The position numbers were made by a program, and so were the translations under genes. The notes under the pieces are model-generated. The model saw only the letters and a list, made by a program, of their open reading frames with translations, had not been told where the DNA came from and searched no databases. Below, piece after piece: positions 11,663-24,500 of a stretch of DNA of 64,000 bases (position 1 is the first letter of the stretch; every line of letters begins with the position of its first letter). The stretch comes from Clitoria ternatea (taxonomy: Eukaryota > Streptophyta > Magnoliopsida > Fabales > Fabaceae), in the NCBI GenBank assembly GCA_037962975.1, contig CM075672.1:55064501-55128500 (forward strand), written 5' to 3'.

Positions 11663-12764
11663 GCAGCAGCAACCCATCAGCAAAAACACAACTTCTTCCC
11701 ATCGAATTCCATCAGCTTAATTCTACTTTCTTTTCTTCGTTACTTTCTTTCTTTTTCTCTTTAGTTTTCTTCTCTTCATTTTTCTTCCTCTGTTCATTTT
11801 TCTTCTCTTTCTTTTTATTTTCTTTTCTTTCTTTTATTTTGTAAGAGTGTGAGGGCTGTAAAAGTGAGAATTTAAATTTGTAATTGGTGGAGAAATTATT
11901 GCAACAAGGAATTACAATGGTAAATTATTCTGAGCTTTTGGAGAAACCCGTAAGTCTTTATTTTTACCATGTCTTGTATGTTTTATTTTTCCATTATTTA
12001 TATAAATTTGAATTATTTCATGAGTAGCTAAATTAATTATCTTGGGATAAAAGGGGGTATGATAATATTTTATTTTAATGTTATTTTGACTTGGAATTAA
12101 ATAAATTTCTATTTTCCATTTAGTTTAAAAAATGCTCAATGCTTTTAGTAATTCCTAACAAGAACCTAAATGATAAAACTGTATACTTGCAGGTATATTA
12201 GTAAGTTTAGGTAATAAATAGAATCGAGAGATTTATTTTTACCGGAAAGCTTTAAACTAAACCTAAGATTTTTGAAATGCTTTTTGTGACCTCGGTAAAA
12301 CCATGAAAGTAATCAAAATTCTTTTGAGGAAATAAAAGGGATTTTCATAAAACGATAATGGGCCTTTCTGAGGATTAAGCAGCGCTTTCAATAGGTAAGG
12401 TACATTAATAGGATTCCGAGAGGAACATATTAATTAGCTTTTGGAAAATTCACCTTGGAAAACTTAATTCGATTCTTATTTATGAAAAGTTAAAATTCAT
12501 TAACATAAAATAGAGTCTTAATCCCCTGAAATCCCAAGATATTCTCAACTCTGATTTTTAAAGTGTCAAGTAAATTTTATTTTTATATTTAATAGTATTC
12601 TGTGCAACTTTAATTTGTGCTTTATTTTATAAAAATCTTAAAAATCAATTGTGTGGATAATTAAATTTCAATATGCTGGTACTTTGAACACAGTCCCTGT
12701 GGAGAACGATAATCTTTTATATTACGCGACATAACCCGTGCGCTTGCGGGCCTTGTCAAGTTTT

Positions 12765-12782
12765 TGGCGCCGTTGTCGGGGA
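12765..12782 (+). other. Primer-binding site, tRNA-Asp type
   Basis: tggcgccgttgtcgggga, 6 bases after the LTR, is complementary to the 3' end of plant tRNA-Asp with one mismatch (t for c). It is the same primer class as element 1. Confidence 0.85.
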
Positions 12783-12924
12783 CTGTTGTCCCTCAAATAT
12801 CGGCAATATTGAAATTCGATTAGATCATACTTGTTAATATTTTTATTGTTATTTTTATTATTTTCTTTGTAATTTTGTATTTTGTTCTATATTCTGTGTA
12901 TCTATTGTTGTTTTATTTTTGTAA

Positions 12925-15327
12925 TTGTTTATTTTTCATTTATTTTCTTTTATGCGACGAAGCCGTAGTGTCGACCTAAACTTAGGATTTGACCCTGAGA
13001 TAGAATGTACCCTTAGAGCTTTAAGAAAACAACAAAAACAACAAAAAGAACAAAAAGAAAAACAAATGGTAGACCAACACAGACCCTTAAGAGATTTTGC
13101 CGCTCCAAGCACTAATGGAAGAGGATCCAGCATCCTCAGACCCACAGTGGAGGCTAACAATTTTGAATTGAAGCCTTCACTACTCTCAATGGTTCAACAG
13201 AACTAATTCGGAGGATTACCCTCCGAAGATCCAAATCTTCACCTTCAAATCTTTCTTGAATACTGTGACACCCTGAAGATGAACGGAGCTACCAATGATG
13301 CCATTCGCTTAAGACTTTTCCCTTTCTCCTTAAGAGATAAAGCGAGAGCGTGGTTATACTCTCTTCCTGAAGGATCCATCACAACTTGGGAACAATTGTC
13401 CAGTGCTTTTATCAATAAATGGTACCCAAGGAACAAGACTGATGTGCTGAGAAAACAAATCATCAATTTTTCATAAAAAGATGATGAATCCTTGTATGAA
13501 GCCTGGGAAAGATACAGGGAGATGCTAAGAGAATGTCCTCACCATGGGATAGAAAGGTGGTTGACAATCCATATTTTCTATAATGGACTAACTTCCACAC
13601 AAAAGATCTTTTTAGATCCTGCAGCTGGAGGAGCCTTCATGAGTAAAAATGTTGAGGAAGCTGAGAACCTGATTGAGGAAATAGCTCAAAACACTCACCA
13701 ATGGAACTCTGAGAGAGGAATACCTTCTAAAACACCGGGTAAGTACTCTGTTGATGCTCTTTCCCTACTTTCTGCCAAAGTTGAAGCATTAACATTAAAA
13801 CTTGATAAAATAGGGTCAACAGGTGCTACTAATATTGTTTGTGAAGTTTGTGGTGTTTCAGGACATGGAGCTACAAACTGCAATTTAGCAATGACCCCTA
13901 ATCAAGAACAAGAAATGCATCAGGTGGATGCTATTGGAAACTACGGTAGAAATTATCAAGGTAACTATAGACCTCCACAAGGTCCACCAGGCTTCCAAAA
14001 TAGGCCACCTCAATTCCAAAATAACTACAACCCTCAACAAGGACCCTACAATCCACAAAAATCAAAACTAGAGTCCTTAATGGAGACATTTGTAGCTATT
14101 CAATAGAAGCAGAACGATGAATTCTCTGATGCAATAAAGAACTTAGCTTCAAAGGTGGACTCCCTTGCCACCCATAACAAAATATTGGAGACTCAAATTG
14201 CCCAACAAGCCTCCTACTCTCAAAGAGCACCAGGAACATTTCCTGGGAAACCTGAGGCTGGACCTTCCAACCATGCAATGGCTATCACTCTTAGGAGTGG
14301 TACTCAATATGATGGTCCAGTTGGTAAGACTGAAGAGAAAAAGAAATTGGATGAGTCTCTATCTTACCCAATGAATAAGGAAGAAAAACCACAAGAAAAG
14401 AAAGAAGAGGTTAAGCCATATCAACCTCCTATTCCATTTCCTCAGCGCCTGGCTAGAGCAAAGTTGGACAAACAATTTGGTAAGTTTCTTGATATTTTAA
14501 AGAAATTGTATGTCAATATTCCCTTCATAGATGTTTTGCAGCAAATGCCTATCTATGCGAAGTTCTTAAAGGATATTTTGTCTAACAAAAGAAAGCTTGA
14601 GGAAGATAAAACCGTGGCACTCACTGAGGGGTGTAGCGCTCTAATTCAAAATAAAATGCCTCCAAAACTTCATGATCCAGGTAGCTTTTCTATTCCTTGT
14701 ATGATTGGTGGCATAGCTATAGATAGAGCATTGTGTGATTTGGGAGTGAGTGTGAGTTTAATGCCATTATCTGTTGCTAAAAAGTTAGGATTGGGAGAGC
14801 CAAAACCTACTAGGATATCTTTACAGTTGGTTGATAGATCTATCAAATATCCTGTAGGAATTGTAGAAGATGTTCCTATTAAGGTAGGAAAATTTTTTAT
14901 ACCTGCTGACTTTGTTGTGCTTGAAATGGACGAAGATTCTTTGATTCCTATTATTTTAGGCAGACCATTTTTAGCAACTGCAGGTACTGTGATCGATGTT
15001 AAAAATGGTAAGTTGTCTCTAACTGTTGGAGACCAAAAGGTTGATTTTAATTTGAAAAATGTTTTAGAAAAACCTTTTAATGATGTTTGCTATGGAATTG
15101 AAATTGTTGACTAAGTGGTGAAGGATGAAACTCTTCTTAAAGACCCACTTGAATCTATTTTTCTGAATAAGTTTGCAGGAACATCAAAAAGCAGTGAAGG
15201 TAACATACCACTGAGACATGACACTGAGGTCATGGTGAGGCCAAATGTTAAACTTAAATCTTCACTTTCCATACTAAGGTATGAGTTTCTAGGCCCTAAT
15301 CGATTCTTGACTGTGATTGAGGGATAG
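12925..15327 (+). pseudogene. gag-protease frame of element 2, four internal stops
   Basis: One frame runs over 801 codons with no frameshift but with stops TAA 13204, TAA 13474, TAG 14104 and TAA 15112, ending TAG 15325. The encoded protein is an Athila-type Gag: a capsid-like region with RAWLYSLP and SLYEAWERY at about codons 140-200, and one zinc knuckle CX2CX4HX4C (codons 306-319). A Gln/Pro/Asn-rich linker follows. Then comes an aspartic protease with CDLGVS (catalytic Asp about codon 605; the family usually has DLGAS) and IILGRPFLAT (the second half of the flap/core). The last 70 codons (RYEFLGPNRF) resemble the linker before reverse transcriptase, but the frame ends there. Gag would package RNA and protease would cleave the polyprotein; this copy can do neither. 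The stops at 13204, 13474 and 14104 fall where relatives have Gln. Confidence 0.85.
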
Positions 15328-16588
15328 AGTCTGGCTGAAGACATTAAACTTAGCACTTGTGGGGAGGTAACCCCATTTTTAAGCTTTAATAAATAGAATA
15401 AAAAAAACCAACTATGTCAGATGCTGGTTTGGGGTTACTACAGGTAAGTTTTCTTATCCTTTATCATCCATTTTAACATTAAGGACAAGAAAACTTAACT
15501 GTTTTGTTTTGTTGTGTAATGATTATATTTTTTATGCATGTGTGTTTTCCTTATTTTGTTTGTAATCTTGTAATTTACCATGATTGCATGATAAATTTAC
15601 TTTGAACACAAGGCTAAAGTATCTAAGGATCCCAAAGTTTTGAGTAAAATTTTCAAAATTTGATTGTTTAAATGCCAAATCAATGTCTAAATGAACTTTA
15701 TGTGATTAAAATTTTCTTTGAAAAGACTTTCCATGGTTAGACTTGAGCCAAAATGGGTTATTTATCAAACAAATTTTCAAAACCTATATTTTCTTGATTG
15801 AGTGAATCTCATAGTCATTAATATTCTAGAACTTGTTTTTCAACTGATTTAAAATGGTTTTTAATTATATGTCTTAGGATGATAAAGGCACAATTAGGTC
15901 TTATTCTTAAACCTCAGAATTTTGTATAATTTGACCCCTAGTTGCCCCTTTTGAGCCTAAAAGCGAAAATTTTTCCTTGAAACCTTTCACTGAATGATAT
16001 TCTCTTAATGGTAAAAAAGTTGGAAATTTAGTGGAGCAAAGAAATAAAAAAGGACTTAAGAAAAATATGGTATTGGATGCAAAGAAAAGCAAGAAAAAGA
16101 AAAAGAAAATCAAAAGGATGATATTGAATGAATTCCAAAAAGTTCCATAAAAGTTCAAAAATTTGCTCTGTTAAATTTATAATGGTGATTTGAATCATTC
16201 ATGACTGTTAAAGCCCTTTTGTATTCCATTTTTCTTGAAATTCCTACCTTGACAATACAACCCAAGGCCACATTACAACCTTTGAAAGACCTTTAGACTT
16301 TGACATATTTTCTATTTAAACTGTGGAGTTTCTGGTTTATTAACAAGCTTATGGTAATATTTTTTAACTATGATGATTTGAGAGATACACAAACCTTGAA
16401 ACACTTGAGTGAAAATTATGAGAAGAGTATCTCAAATCTTGACATTGAAAATTGATTCACATAAGAAAAATAAAACTGGCATTTGAATAAATCTGTTTCT
16501 CTATTTTGGATTCCTTAGTTTATTAAGTTTAGTGTTTTCTGTATTTTATCTTGTGAATATGGTGATTGCTTGAGGACAAGCAATGTTT
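15328..16588 (+). other. Non-coding 3' internal region of element 2
   Basis: About 1.3 kb of AT-rich DNA without coding features. It follows the truncated pol linker; a further stop in the same frame is at 15394. An A-rich stretch lies at 16035-16145. The region where reverse transcriptase to integrase should be is absent. Confidence 0.65.
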
Positions 16589-16603
16589 TGGTTTGGGGTA
16601 TTT
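16589..16603 (+). other. Polypurine tract region of element 2
   Basis: ggtttggggtatttt abuts the 3' LTR and follows cttgaggacaagcaatg, the conserved lead-in also seen before the 3' LTR of element 1. Confidence 0.65.
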
Positions 16604-19487
16604 TGATAAGTGCTTTATAATACAATAAATTAGGTCTAAATTGCTTAGGATTTTAGCCATTATCCACTGTATTTCCTTTATTTATTGCGATTTTTGCTTT
16701 CTTTCCACTCTAGTCTACTTGGGTATGTTATTTTGCAGGAATTAAGGTAATAAAGGGTCAAAAACAAGAGAAAAACGACCATAAAATGATAAAGAAACAA
16801 GAAGAACAAGCCCAAAGTAGAAAGAACTCTCTTTTTATGCTAAATTCCGACTCAGAATGCTGAAATCCGACTCAGAATGTTAAAATCCGACTCAGAAATG
16901 CTGAATTCCGACTCAAAATGACCAAATCCGAGTGGAATGGCTCAGAATGGAGCCTTTCCGAGTGGAACGATTCAGAATGGAGCATTGCCGAGTGGAATAC
17001 TTCACTGTTGGAGCCAAATCCGAGTGGAAAGTTCCCTGTCAAAGCCATTCCGAGTGATAAATGGCTGACTCGAGTGAAGGATCAATGCTAAAAAGGAATA
17101 AGTCTAGGTTTTAGGAAAATCCGATTGGAAGCTGTCCGAATGCAACAATTCCGAGTGGAAAAAGGAACTGAGCTTTAATAAATGCTACACAAAGGTATTT
17201 TCCGAGTGAAAGGATTGCTGATTGAAGTGAATCCGAGTGAGAATTTTCTGATTGAAGTAAAATCCGAGTGAAGAATGCTAACTGAAGCAGGTCTGACCAA
17301 AGAACAAGTGCTTTTCTGGGCAAAAAGCTGATTCTGAGTGAATTGATTATGAGCAGAAGGAATACCATTGAATGAATAAATGCTGACTAAGGAGAATCCG
17401 AGTGATTTCATTCGGAGAACAAGGCATTTCCGAATGGTGTCTTAATCGGACAAGGTGAAATACGACCAGGAGTGAATTACACTCGGACTGACTTTTAAGT
17501 TTCGCATTAAATCCGAGTGAAAAGTCTCCAAGGAAGACATCTGAGTAAGCTAAGGCAGAAAGCTCCACTTCTGAGCAAAACAAGGCTCGGACATAAACTT
17601 CTACCAGCTAGCTTCCAGAGTCCTTCAAGTGCAAGTTCTGAGTAAAAATAAGAAGGCACTTCCGAGTGAATTCCAAAGCAAAGCTTTAACTGAGTTGTTC
17701 AAATTCAGAGACAGCCGAGTGAAAATCATTAGGAACCGATTGAACCTGAGCCGAGTGAATGGTTTCAGTCGGTTCCGAGTCCTTCTGCAGTCAATTCTGA
17801 CTGAATGGAAGTTGCTCTTCAGTCAATCTTCACTCGTCCTTTCATCCAGCAAACACCGAGCCCCCAACAACACTGACTGGCTGTCACTCGGATCTGTGTC
17901 CAAAGTCACCTTTCACTCGGTCTTTTGCTCAAAAGGCCTCTTTTCCACTCGGATTCTAGAAAGAAAACTGACCCAATTCTCCACAATGCAACCCCGGATC
18001 ACTGCCTCTATCAACACCGACTTCTTCCAACTCTTCACAGGCCCAACACCGGCCACAATCAACAACACTCTTCTCCACACCGTCCCCTCTCCTTTCAAAA
18101 CCGACCTACACTCCACAACTCCAAACAACGGATCACTCTACACCGTCCTCAAGCCACAACACCGTCCCATTCCCTATCCGTTATCCCTTTCTTCTTCTAA
18201 TCCATAACACACACCGTCCTCTCCTTTCCATCCACAACACCGCCCAGCAACCCACTTAACACAACACCGCTTAGACAACCCACTTTCCAACCAACACCAC
18301 CCGGACTCCTTTCCAGCCACAACACTATCCAGCAATACTCTCCACACCGTACAGATCTCCATCCAACAGCAACTCCTCTCCGCGCTGTCCAGTTTGCACC
18401 CACACCCTCCAGCAAGCTTTCACTCGGATTTGTGGGAAAATGACATTTTTCCACTCTGAATTTCATCATTCTGCACCAATTTTCACTAAAATCCAAGCAC
18501 CGAATTATTGGAAATATTAAAATATGCAAATTGGAAACAAATTGGCACAGCTGGAACTCACATGCACCGAAAGTTTCTTCCACTTGCAAATTGAACGCGT
18601 TTTCATAGCTGGAATCCTCCATCCATTTGCCTATAAAAGCAGCAGCAACCCATCAGCAAAAACACAACTTCTTCCCATCGAATTCCATCAGCTTAATTCT
18701 ATTTTCTTTTCTTCGTTACTTTCTTTCTTTTTCTCTTTAGTTTTCTTCTCTTCATTTTTCTTCCTCTGTTCATTTTTCTTCTCTTTCTTTTTATTTTCTT
18801 TTCTTTCTTTTATTTTGTAAGAGTGTGAGGGCTGTAAAAGTGAGAATTTAAATTTGTAATTGGTGAAGAAATTATTGCAACAAGGAATTACAGTGGTAAA
18901 TTATTCTGAGCTTTTGGAGAAACCCGTAAGTCTTTATTTTTACCATGTCTTGTATGTTTTATTTTTCCATTATTTATATAAATTTGAATTATTTCATGAG
19001 TAGCTAAATTAATTATCTTGGGATAAAAGGGGGTATGATAATATTTTATTTTAATGTTATTTTGACTTGGAATTAAATAAATTTCTGTTTTCCATTTAGT
19101 TTAAAAAATGCTCAATGCTTTTAGTAATTCCTAACAAGAACCTAAATGATAAAACTGTATACTTGCGGGTATATTAGTAAGTTTAGGTAATAAATAGAAT
19201 CGAGAGATTTATTTTTACCGGAAAGCTTTAAACTAAACCTAAGATTTTTGAAATGCTTTTTGTGACCTCGGTAAAACCATGAAAGTAATCAAAATTCTTT
19301 TGAGGAAATAAAAGGGATTTTCATAAAACGATAATGGGCCTTTCTGAGGATTAAGCAGCGCTTTCCATAGGTTAGGTACATTAATAGGATTCCGAGAGGA
19401 ACATATTAATTAGCTTTTGGAAAATTCGCCTTGGAAAACTTAATTCGATTCTTATTTATGAAAAGTTAAAATTCATTAACATAAAAT
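16604..19487 (+). repeat. 3' LTR of element 2, main part
   Basis: Matches 9630-12511 at roughly 98% by eye. It is broken at 19487 by the nested Copia element and resumes at 27714-27960. It has the same word cluster, TATA box (18632-18638) and CT-rich leader (18710-18815) as the 5' LTR. Confidence 0.9.
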
Positions 19488-20764
19488 TGTTAGGAATCCC
19501 TAGTGTATGAGCAGCGAAAATACAAGGATTCCCATAGGATTTGCAAAGCGCCGTGTTTCAAAGCATAAGACAAACACAAAAAAAATTACGTTTTAGGATT
19601 ACCTCTTGAAGAATATCGAAGCAATCGTAGCCTCGTCCTTTAGGAGTCCACACGAGTACTCCCACCAGAAATGCTACACCTTCCAAATGCTAGTTTAACG
19701 GCGTGTAGCTTTTGCAACTTTTGCATATTTTTGTGTCTCTTTTGGGTAGCCGCCTATGAGCATCTTATGCTCTATTTATAGGCTTAGGTTTGACCTAATT
19801 TGCTCTCTAAAGAGTGCGCTCCTTACTCATTCTAAATGAGTTAGGCCCAATAGTCTTATTTTAGTCTAACTAAAATAAAAAGCTATTTTCTGATGGGCTT
19901 ACTCTATGTGTGTGACCCTATAGGTAAAATACTAGGTTATATTAATAATAAACTATTTTATTATTAATATAAAATAAGAGCGGCATCTAGCAATGCATCA
20001 TTATGTCCGAATATTATTTATTAACAACATAACCTATAAGTGATAATTATTTTATATGTTTGTTCCTTTTGTCACGATATCCTAATTGGGCCCAAGGCAT
20101 GGTCGTGTCATCCTTGTACGGTCCAATTTATTTTACTTGATACCAGAGTAGACTTTATCCGAATAAATATCCAATATTTATTCTTTCTAGCATGGCCATG
20201 CATTTCCTTAGTCTCACTCCATCAAGTGGCCTATAGATATCACTCCTGTCACATAGGAGAGACAAATCCCATCTACATCACCCACATCCCTCTGCATAAT
20301 TTGTACATTGCCTAACCACAACCTTTATAGTCCTCTTATTACAGAAGACGTTTGATTGTATTAAAACAATAAACTCCTTATGTAGGAATCGTAGTGACTT
20401 CAGGTCAAAGGACTACATATACCATTATCACATTGAGAATCGTTTATGACATTCATGTAACGATCCATGCAACGTTCTCATGGTGGGTCTGTCCAGTACA
20501 TCATTACTCTTAATGTGTACCCGTGTGAAGACTTGATATCATTTATATCCATGATCTGTGAGATCAGATCATCAGTACATTCACACACTAGTCCTAATGT
20601 ATTTACATGTCCCCACGTAAATACTTGACTAGGGACATTTTAGGAATAACTCTCATATGACCTATTACTCCAAGGATATGTAAAAGTTGTTAAACTATTT
20701 AACAAAAAATGACTTATTCAAAATGATGCGAACCTATATAGGCTTTTAGTGCATATTTCCAATA
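19488..20764 (-). repeat. 3' LTR of nested Copia element
   Basis: Plus-strand start tgttaggaatcc, end tttccaata (the other copy ends tttccaaca). It has about a dozen single-base differences from 26433-27708. A frame at 20040-20315 recurs unchanged in the other LTR and is not a gene. Confidence 0.9.
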
Positions 20765-20778
20765 ATCTCCCACTTGCA
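20765..20778 (-). other. Polypurine tract of nested Copia element
   Basis: Plus strand atctcccacttgca; on minus it reads tgcaagtgggagat immediately before the 3' LTR. This is the usual Copia polypurine form. Confidence 0.75.
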
Positions 20779-20937
20779 CTTAGAGTCGATAAGGTTAATG
20801 CCCAACGACCTCTACAGTGCCCTTATGCTTTTACTACGTAAGCGGTTTTACTAGTGGGTTCCCAACAATTTTGTTGTTATGCACATTGCATATTTTCACA
20901 TCTTCCAAAGATGGAACTATTTAAGTATATGCTTGAA

Positions 20938-22720
20938 TTAATCCACTTCCTTATATTGTTCTATGGTTCCATTGTCATCACAGTGGAAACTCATAAAACA
21001 TTTGGAATGATTAAATGTAAATTGACTTCTTTTGTAATTTAACATAGCAAAATACTTAGATTTGTTAGTAGAACCAATGATTGTTTCTTGCTTTGAACCT
21101 TTCAAGAATACATCATAACCATCTTGACAACACATATATTTTGATTGCAATCTTAAGTCTTTCAAATTACTCAAAAATTAACATCGATGTAACCTTTACA
21201 ACGAGCTCATCTTCTATTTATCAAGATTAAATCCTTAGTCCTTCTTAAGTGTTTAAGGATACTCTTGACTATAGAATGAGAATATTATTAGTTCTAGAAG
21301 AAGCATGTCTTCTGCATGTAATACTAGAACTATAATTATGCAGTTACTAACCCTTTTATAGTCACAAGATTTATCTTCATTCTTTAATGAAGATTCTAGC
21401 TTCTAAAAGCTTGCTTTAGTTCATAAATAGAACATTTGCAGTTCACATACCTTCCTAGATGTTTTAGGCATAAAAGGCCTTTAGGTTGTGTCACATACAC
21501 ATCCTCAAGATGATTTCCATCTTGACATCTATCTACCATATCTCATAATGGTGGTATACTGCTACAATAAGCAGGATCTAAATGGTTTTTAAGCTAATTG
21601 AATTTTGTCAATCTTGCTTTTAAAGGTACTTTTATTACCATCCATGTTTAGTTTTCCTTTTGAAAACCCACTTGCATCCTATAGGTTTTACCCTTTCGGT
21701 GCGTCAACCAAGGTTCATACCTTGTTAATATACATGGAACCCATTTCAAATCCCATGGTCTTATGCCATGTCTTAGAATCTAAACTTGCATTGGCCTCTT
21801 CATAAGAAGCTTAGTTATTTAGCAATATGCCTCTTTCCTGATTTATAAGATATCCATATCTTTCAGGTTTGGTGACATATCCTATTTGATCTTACACAAG
21901 TCTTATGCTACCGGAGCTAAGGATTTCACAACACTTTGTGATTTCTGCTCCAAGTCCATCCTTGACTTTTAAATGCTTTGTGATACTTGAATTTCTTCAA
22001 GTTTTACCATCCTCCCACTGATTCTTTAAGGGATGTACTCTTATTCAAGAATACAACATTCTAAGCAACAAGCCTTTTATTCTCAGATGGATTGTAGAAT
22101 TGATAACCCTTAGCTTTCTTTGGGTATCTCACAGAAGACATTTATCTAATTTGGATCCGACCTTGTCAGAGTTGGATGCTCTATAGAAGCATCATAGTTC
22201 CAAATTATTAGTAAAGACATATTAGGTTTCTTCCTAGTCCATATCATATATGGTTTCTTTAAAAAGTCTAAGATGGAACATGGTTAAGTATGGAAATTTT
22301 GTTAATAAAGAAACATTGAAGGAGTTAGAGATGTTTGATAATAATCAATAATCAAACTATGTCCAACAAGGTTTGACTTTTCCCCGTAGAGATGCTATTA
22401 AGGCATTCCATGAGGAATGAGTTAAGAGGTAATCTCTCACTCTATTAGATAGTTATCAAACTTATAACTCAAATTATTTGCTATCTTGATCTAATCAAGA
22501 GCTTTAATTGTCTTGTCAATTTAGTTTTTCACTTCATTATGAATTCTTTGAACTTTTCAAAGACTTTCTAACTTATGTTACATAAATCCATACTTATTGA
22601 CTTTTCAATTAGTATGTTGAAGTATTGAAAAACATATCTAGTTATTGTTCCAATAGGCCCACATATATCGTTATGTATTAGATAATAGATTACTCATCTT
22701 TTCAATGAATGAGGTCTCAA
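20938..22720 (-). pseudogene. Copia pol remnants (RNase H, reverse transcriptase, integrase)
   Basis: On minus, three scraps are readable in the correct Copia order. Near 22650-22690 the residues ICGPIGT recall the start of the integrase core. At 21652-21690 KPIGCKWVFKRK is the hallmark start of Copia reverse transcriptase, followed by MDGNKSTFKSK. At 20938-21174 a frame containing GSKQETIIGSTNKSKYFA matches the end of Copia RNase H, in the WKSSKQ.TVA.S..EAEY region. The distance from the reverse-transcriptase start to the RNase H end is only about 0.6 kb instead of roughly 1.5 kb, so a large internal deletion has occurred. The YxDD region is not seen. It cannot make enzyme. Confidence 0.65.
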
Positions 22721-23925
22721 TTATCTCTCCAATAAATAAGATTTACATGTCTCCATTGATTCCAAAATCAAAAAGAGTCCATATAACCACATTAATGGTA
22801 TTTAGAAAATGTGTTTCTTATCCATTTGCCTTAGGAGACAATACTATGTAAGTAAGGTTCAAAATCACTTATTTTAACGTACTTTGGCAGTTGTTATAAA
22901 TGGGTGTTTTGAGATTTAGGATGTGGAATCCATTACTCAATTGTGCACTAACTTCCATTTGAAGAAATAAAGTTATTTTATAATAAGAAAAACATTTCTT
23001 GTCTAACAAGAAATAATATACACAATGTCTAGTTCACTAACTAGCCCAATAGGTAAAGATCTTATCTTTATTGTAGCAACTTTTGCTTAATTTTATTCAG
23101 ATTTCTCCACCCTTAACAAGTGATCTACTTCCTTGATCTTTCAAAATTTGAGATCTACTACTAGTATCTGATACTAATGTTAGTGAAGTAAAATAACTTG
23201 ACTTCTATAACATGACCTGTAGTGGAAGTCTTACTTCCCTTTCTTTTGAACTCCTTCAAGTTCTTTAGACAAATTATTTTAATATCTTATTTTGGCTAAA
23301 ACTAGAAACAATTTCCTTTCTTGATCACCTTTTAGACTTCCAGACTAACTTGGCCTTAATAAAGTCTGTATACGATCATATCGTATATCTCCCATATATT
23401 CATATTGCCTTTTATAGCTCAGAGTTTATGCAGACTCCATAGGGTATTCAAGACCCAACCATAGATGATATATAAGCCAAACATGACACACTGCCGCTTC
23501 ATCTTTAATAAAGATAATTCTCAAGTCTCAATACCTATCTAGGCATTTCTTTAGATAAAGTGTCCTTCCAAAGGACAGATTGCAACAAAACAATATTTGG
23601 TATATCATGGTTATTCTAAAACAAATTACATGCAAACCTATCACTTCTATTTAAAACATATTTAAATTTTGGTCATTAAATAAATATGTTGTCTCCCACT
23701 ATTTTCATTCAAAACAAATACCCTCACTAAATCATAAAAAAAATCCATTGGAAGATTTTTCTAGTGGGCCAAGATCCATATTTGGCCTAATGTTGAGTCA
23801 GCTTTGGCTGATCGCCCAACCCTTGGTTATTTAGGTAGGAAACACATTTCCAATTGCATCTCTTACAACTCTTAGATGATTGAGTGGGTAACTCTTTACC
23901 CTTATTCATCTTATGAATTTAAGCT
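22720..23925 (-). other. Decayed Copia internal sequence
   Basis: By position this should be the rest of integrase, protease and gag of the nested Copia element. I see no motif I can name and no frame of useful length. Confidence 0.4.
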
Positions 23926-23929
23926 CAAT

Positions 23930-24500
23930 CCTTATACCTCTAAGTTATTTTCAATCCAATTGAAAAACTTAGTTAAGTTTAGGCCTAATAAAAACAATTT
24001 GGATATTACAATTATCCCATCGCGCCTTACTAATATAAATGATAGCACCCTGCTTTGGCAGGCCCACTATTTATTGACATTAGTCTCGAAGAGTGTTACT
24101 TATTAGAAGGCGTTTAAACTTAATATTAACGCTTCTAGGTTCTTCAATCTGATTAAAGTTACCTAGATAAGTCCAATAACAAATGGTTGGATAATCCAAT
24201 TATCCATCATCTTTTACTAATACCAATAAAAGCACCCTACTTTGGCAGAACCTACACTTTATTGAAACTAGCATTGATGACTATTGTTTATTAGAATGCG
24301 TTTTAGACTGTTCATACCTTTAGGTTTTTCCAATCCAATTGAAAAAAGTCTATTTGAATAAAACTTAATAATACTTGGATAATCCAATTATCCAATCATG
24401 TCCTACTAAACATAAATAAAGGCACCCAACTATGACGTGACCTGCACTTTGTTTATATCAAGTTAGACGTTATTACTTATTGGAAGGTACGATTGTCGGG
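23930..24500 (-). repeat. 188-bp tandem repeat, 3 diverged copies
   Basis: The phrase ggataatccaattatcca occurs at 24001 (variant), 24189 and 24377, exactly 188 bases apart. Each is followed by 'gcaccc.ac.ttggcag' and 'ttattagaaggcgtt'-like phrases. The array lies inside the Copia element on the primer-site side of the pol remnants. Confidence 0.75.

Larger units (their letters stand above)
9630..12758 (+). repeat. 5' LTR of element 2
   Basis: 3129 bases, tgataagtgc to gccttgtca. U3 is dominated by CCGAGTG words (9950-10830) followed by the reverse word (10905-11450). Next come a C-rich stretch of aacaccg/caacaccg words (11000-11430), a TATA box (11656) and a long pyrimidine tract (11700-11845). 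The rest is AT-rich R/U5. Frames inside it repeat in the 3' LTR and are not genes. Confidence 0.9.

Noticed and set aside
17629..18207. 192-codon plus-strand frame
   Set aside because: Lies wholly in the U3 of the element 2 3' LTR; the other LTR copy breaks it by small changes, and the apparent peptide only mirrors CCGAGTG words and C-rich sequence.
20040..20315. 91-codon frame repeated identically at 26984-27259
   Set aside because: Inside the two Copia LTRs, on the strand opposite to the element; no coding signal beyond LTR identity.
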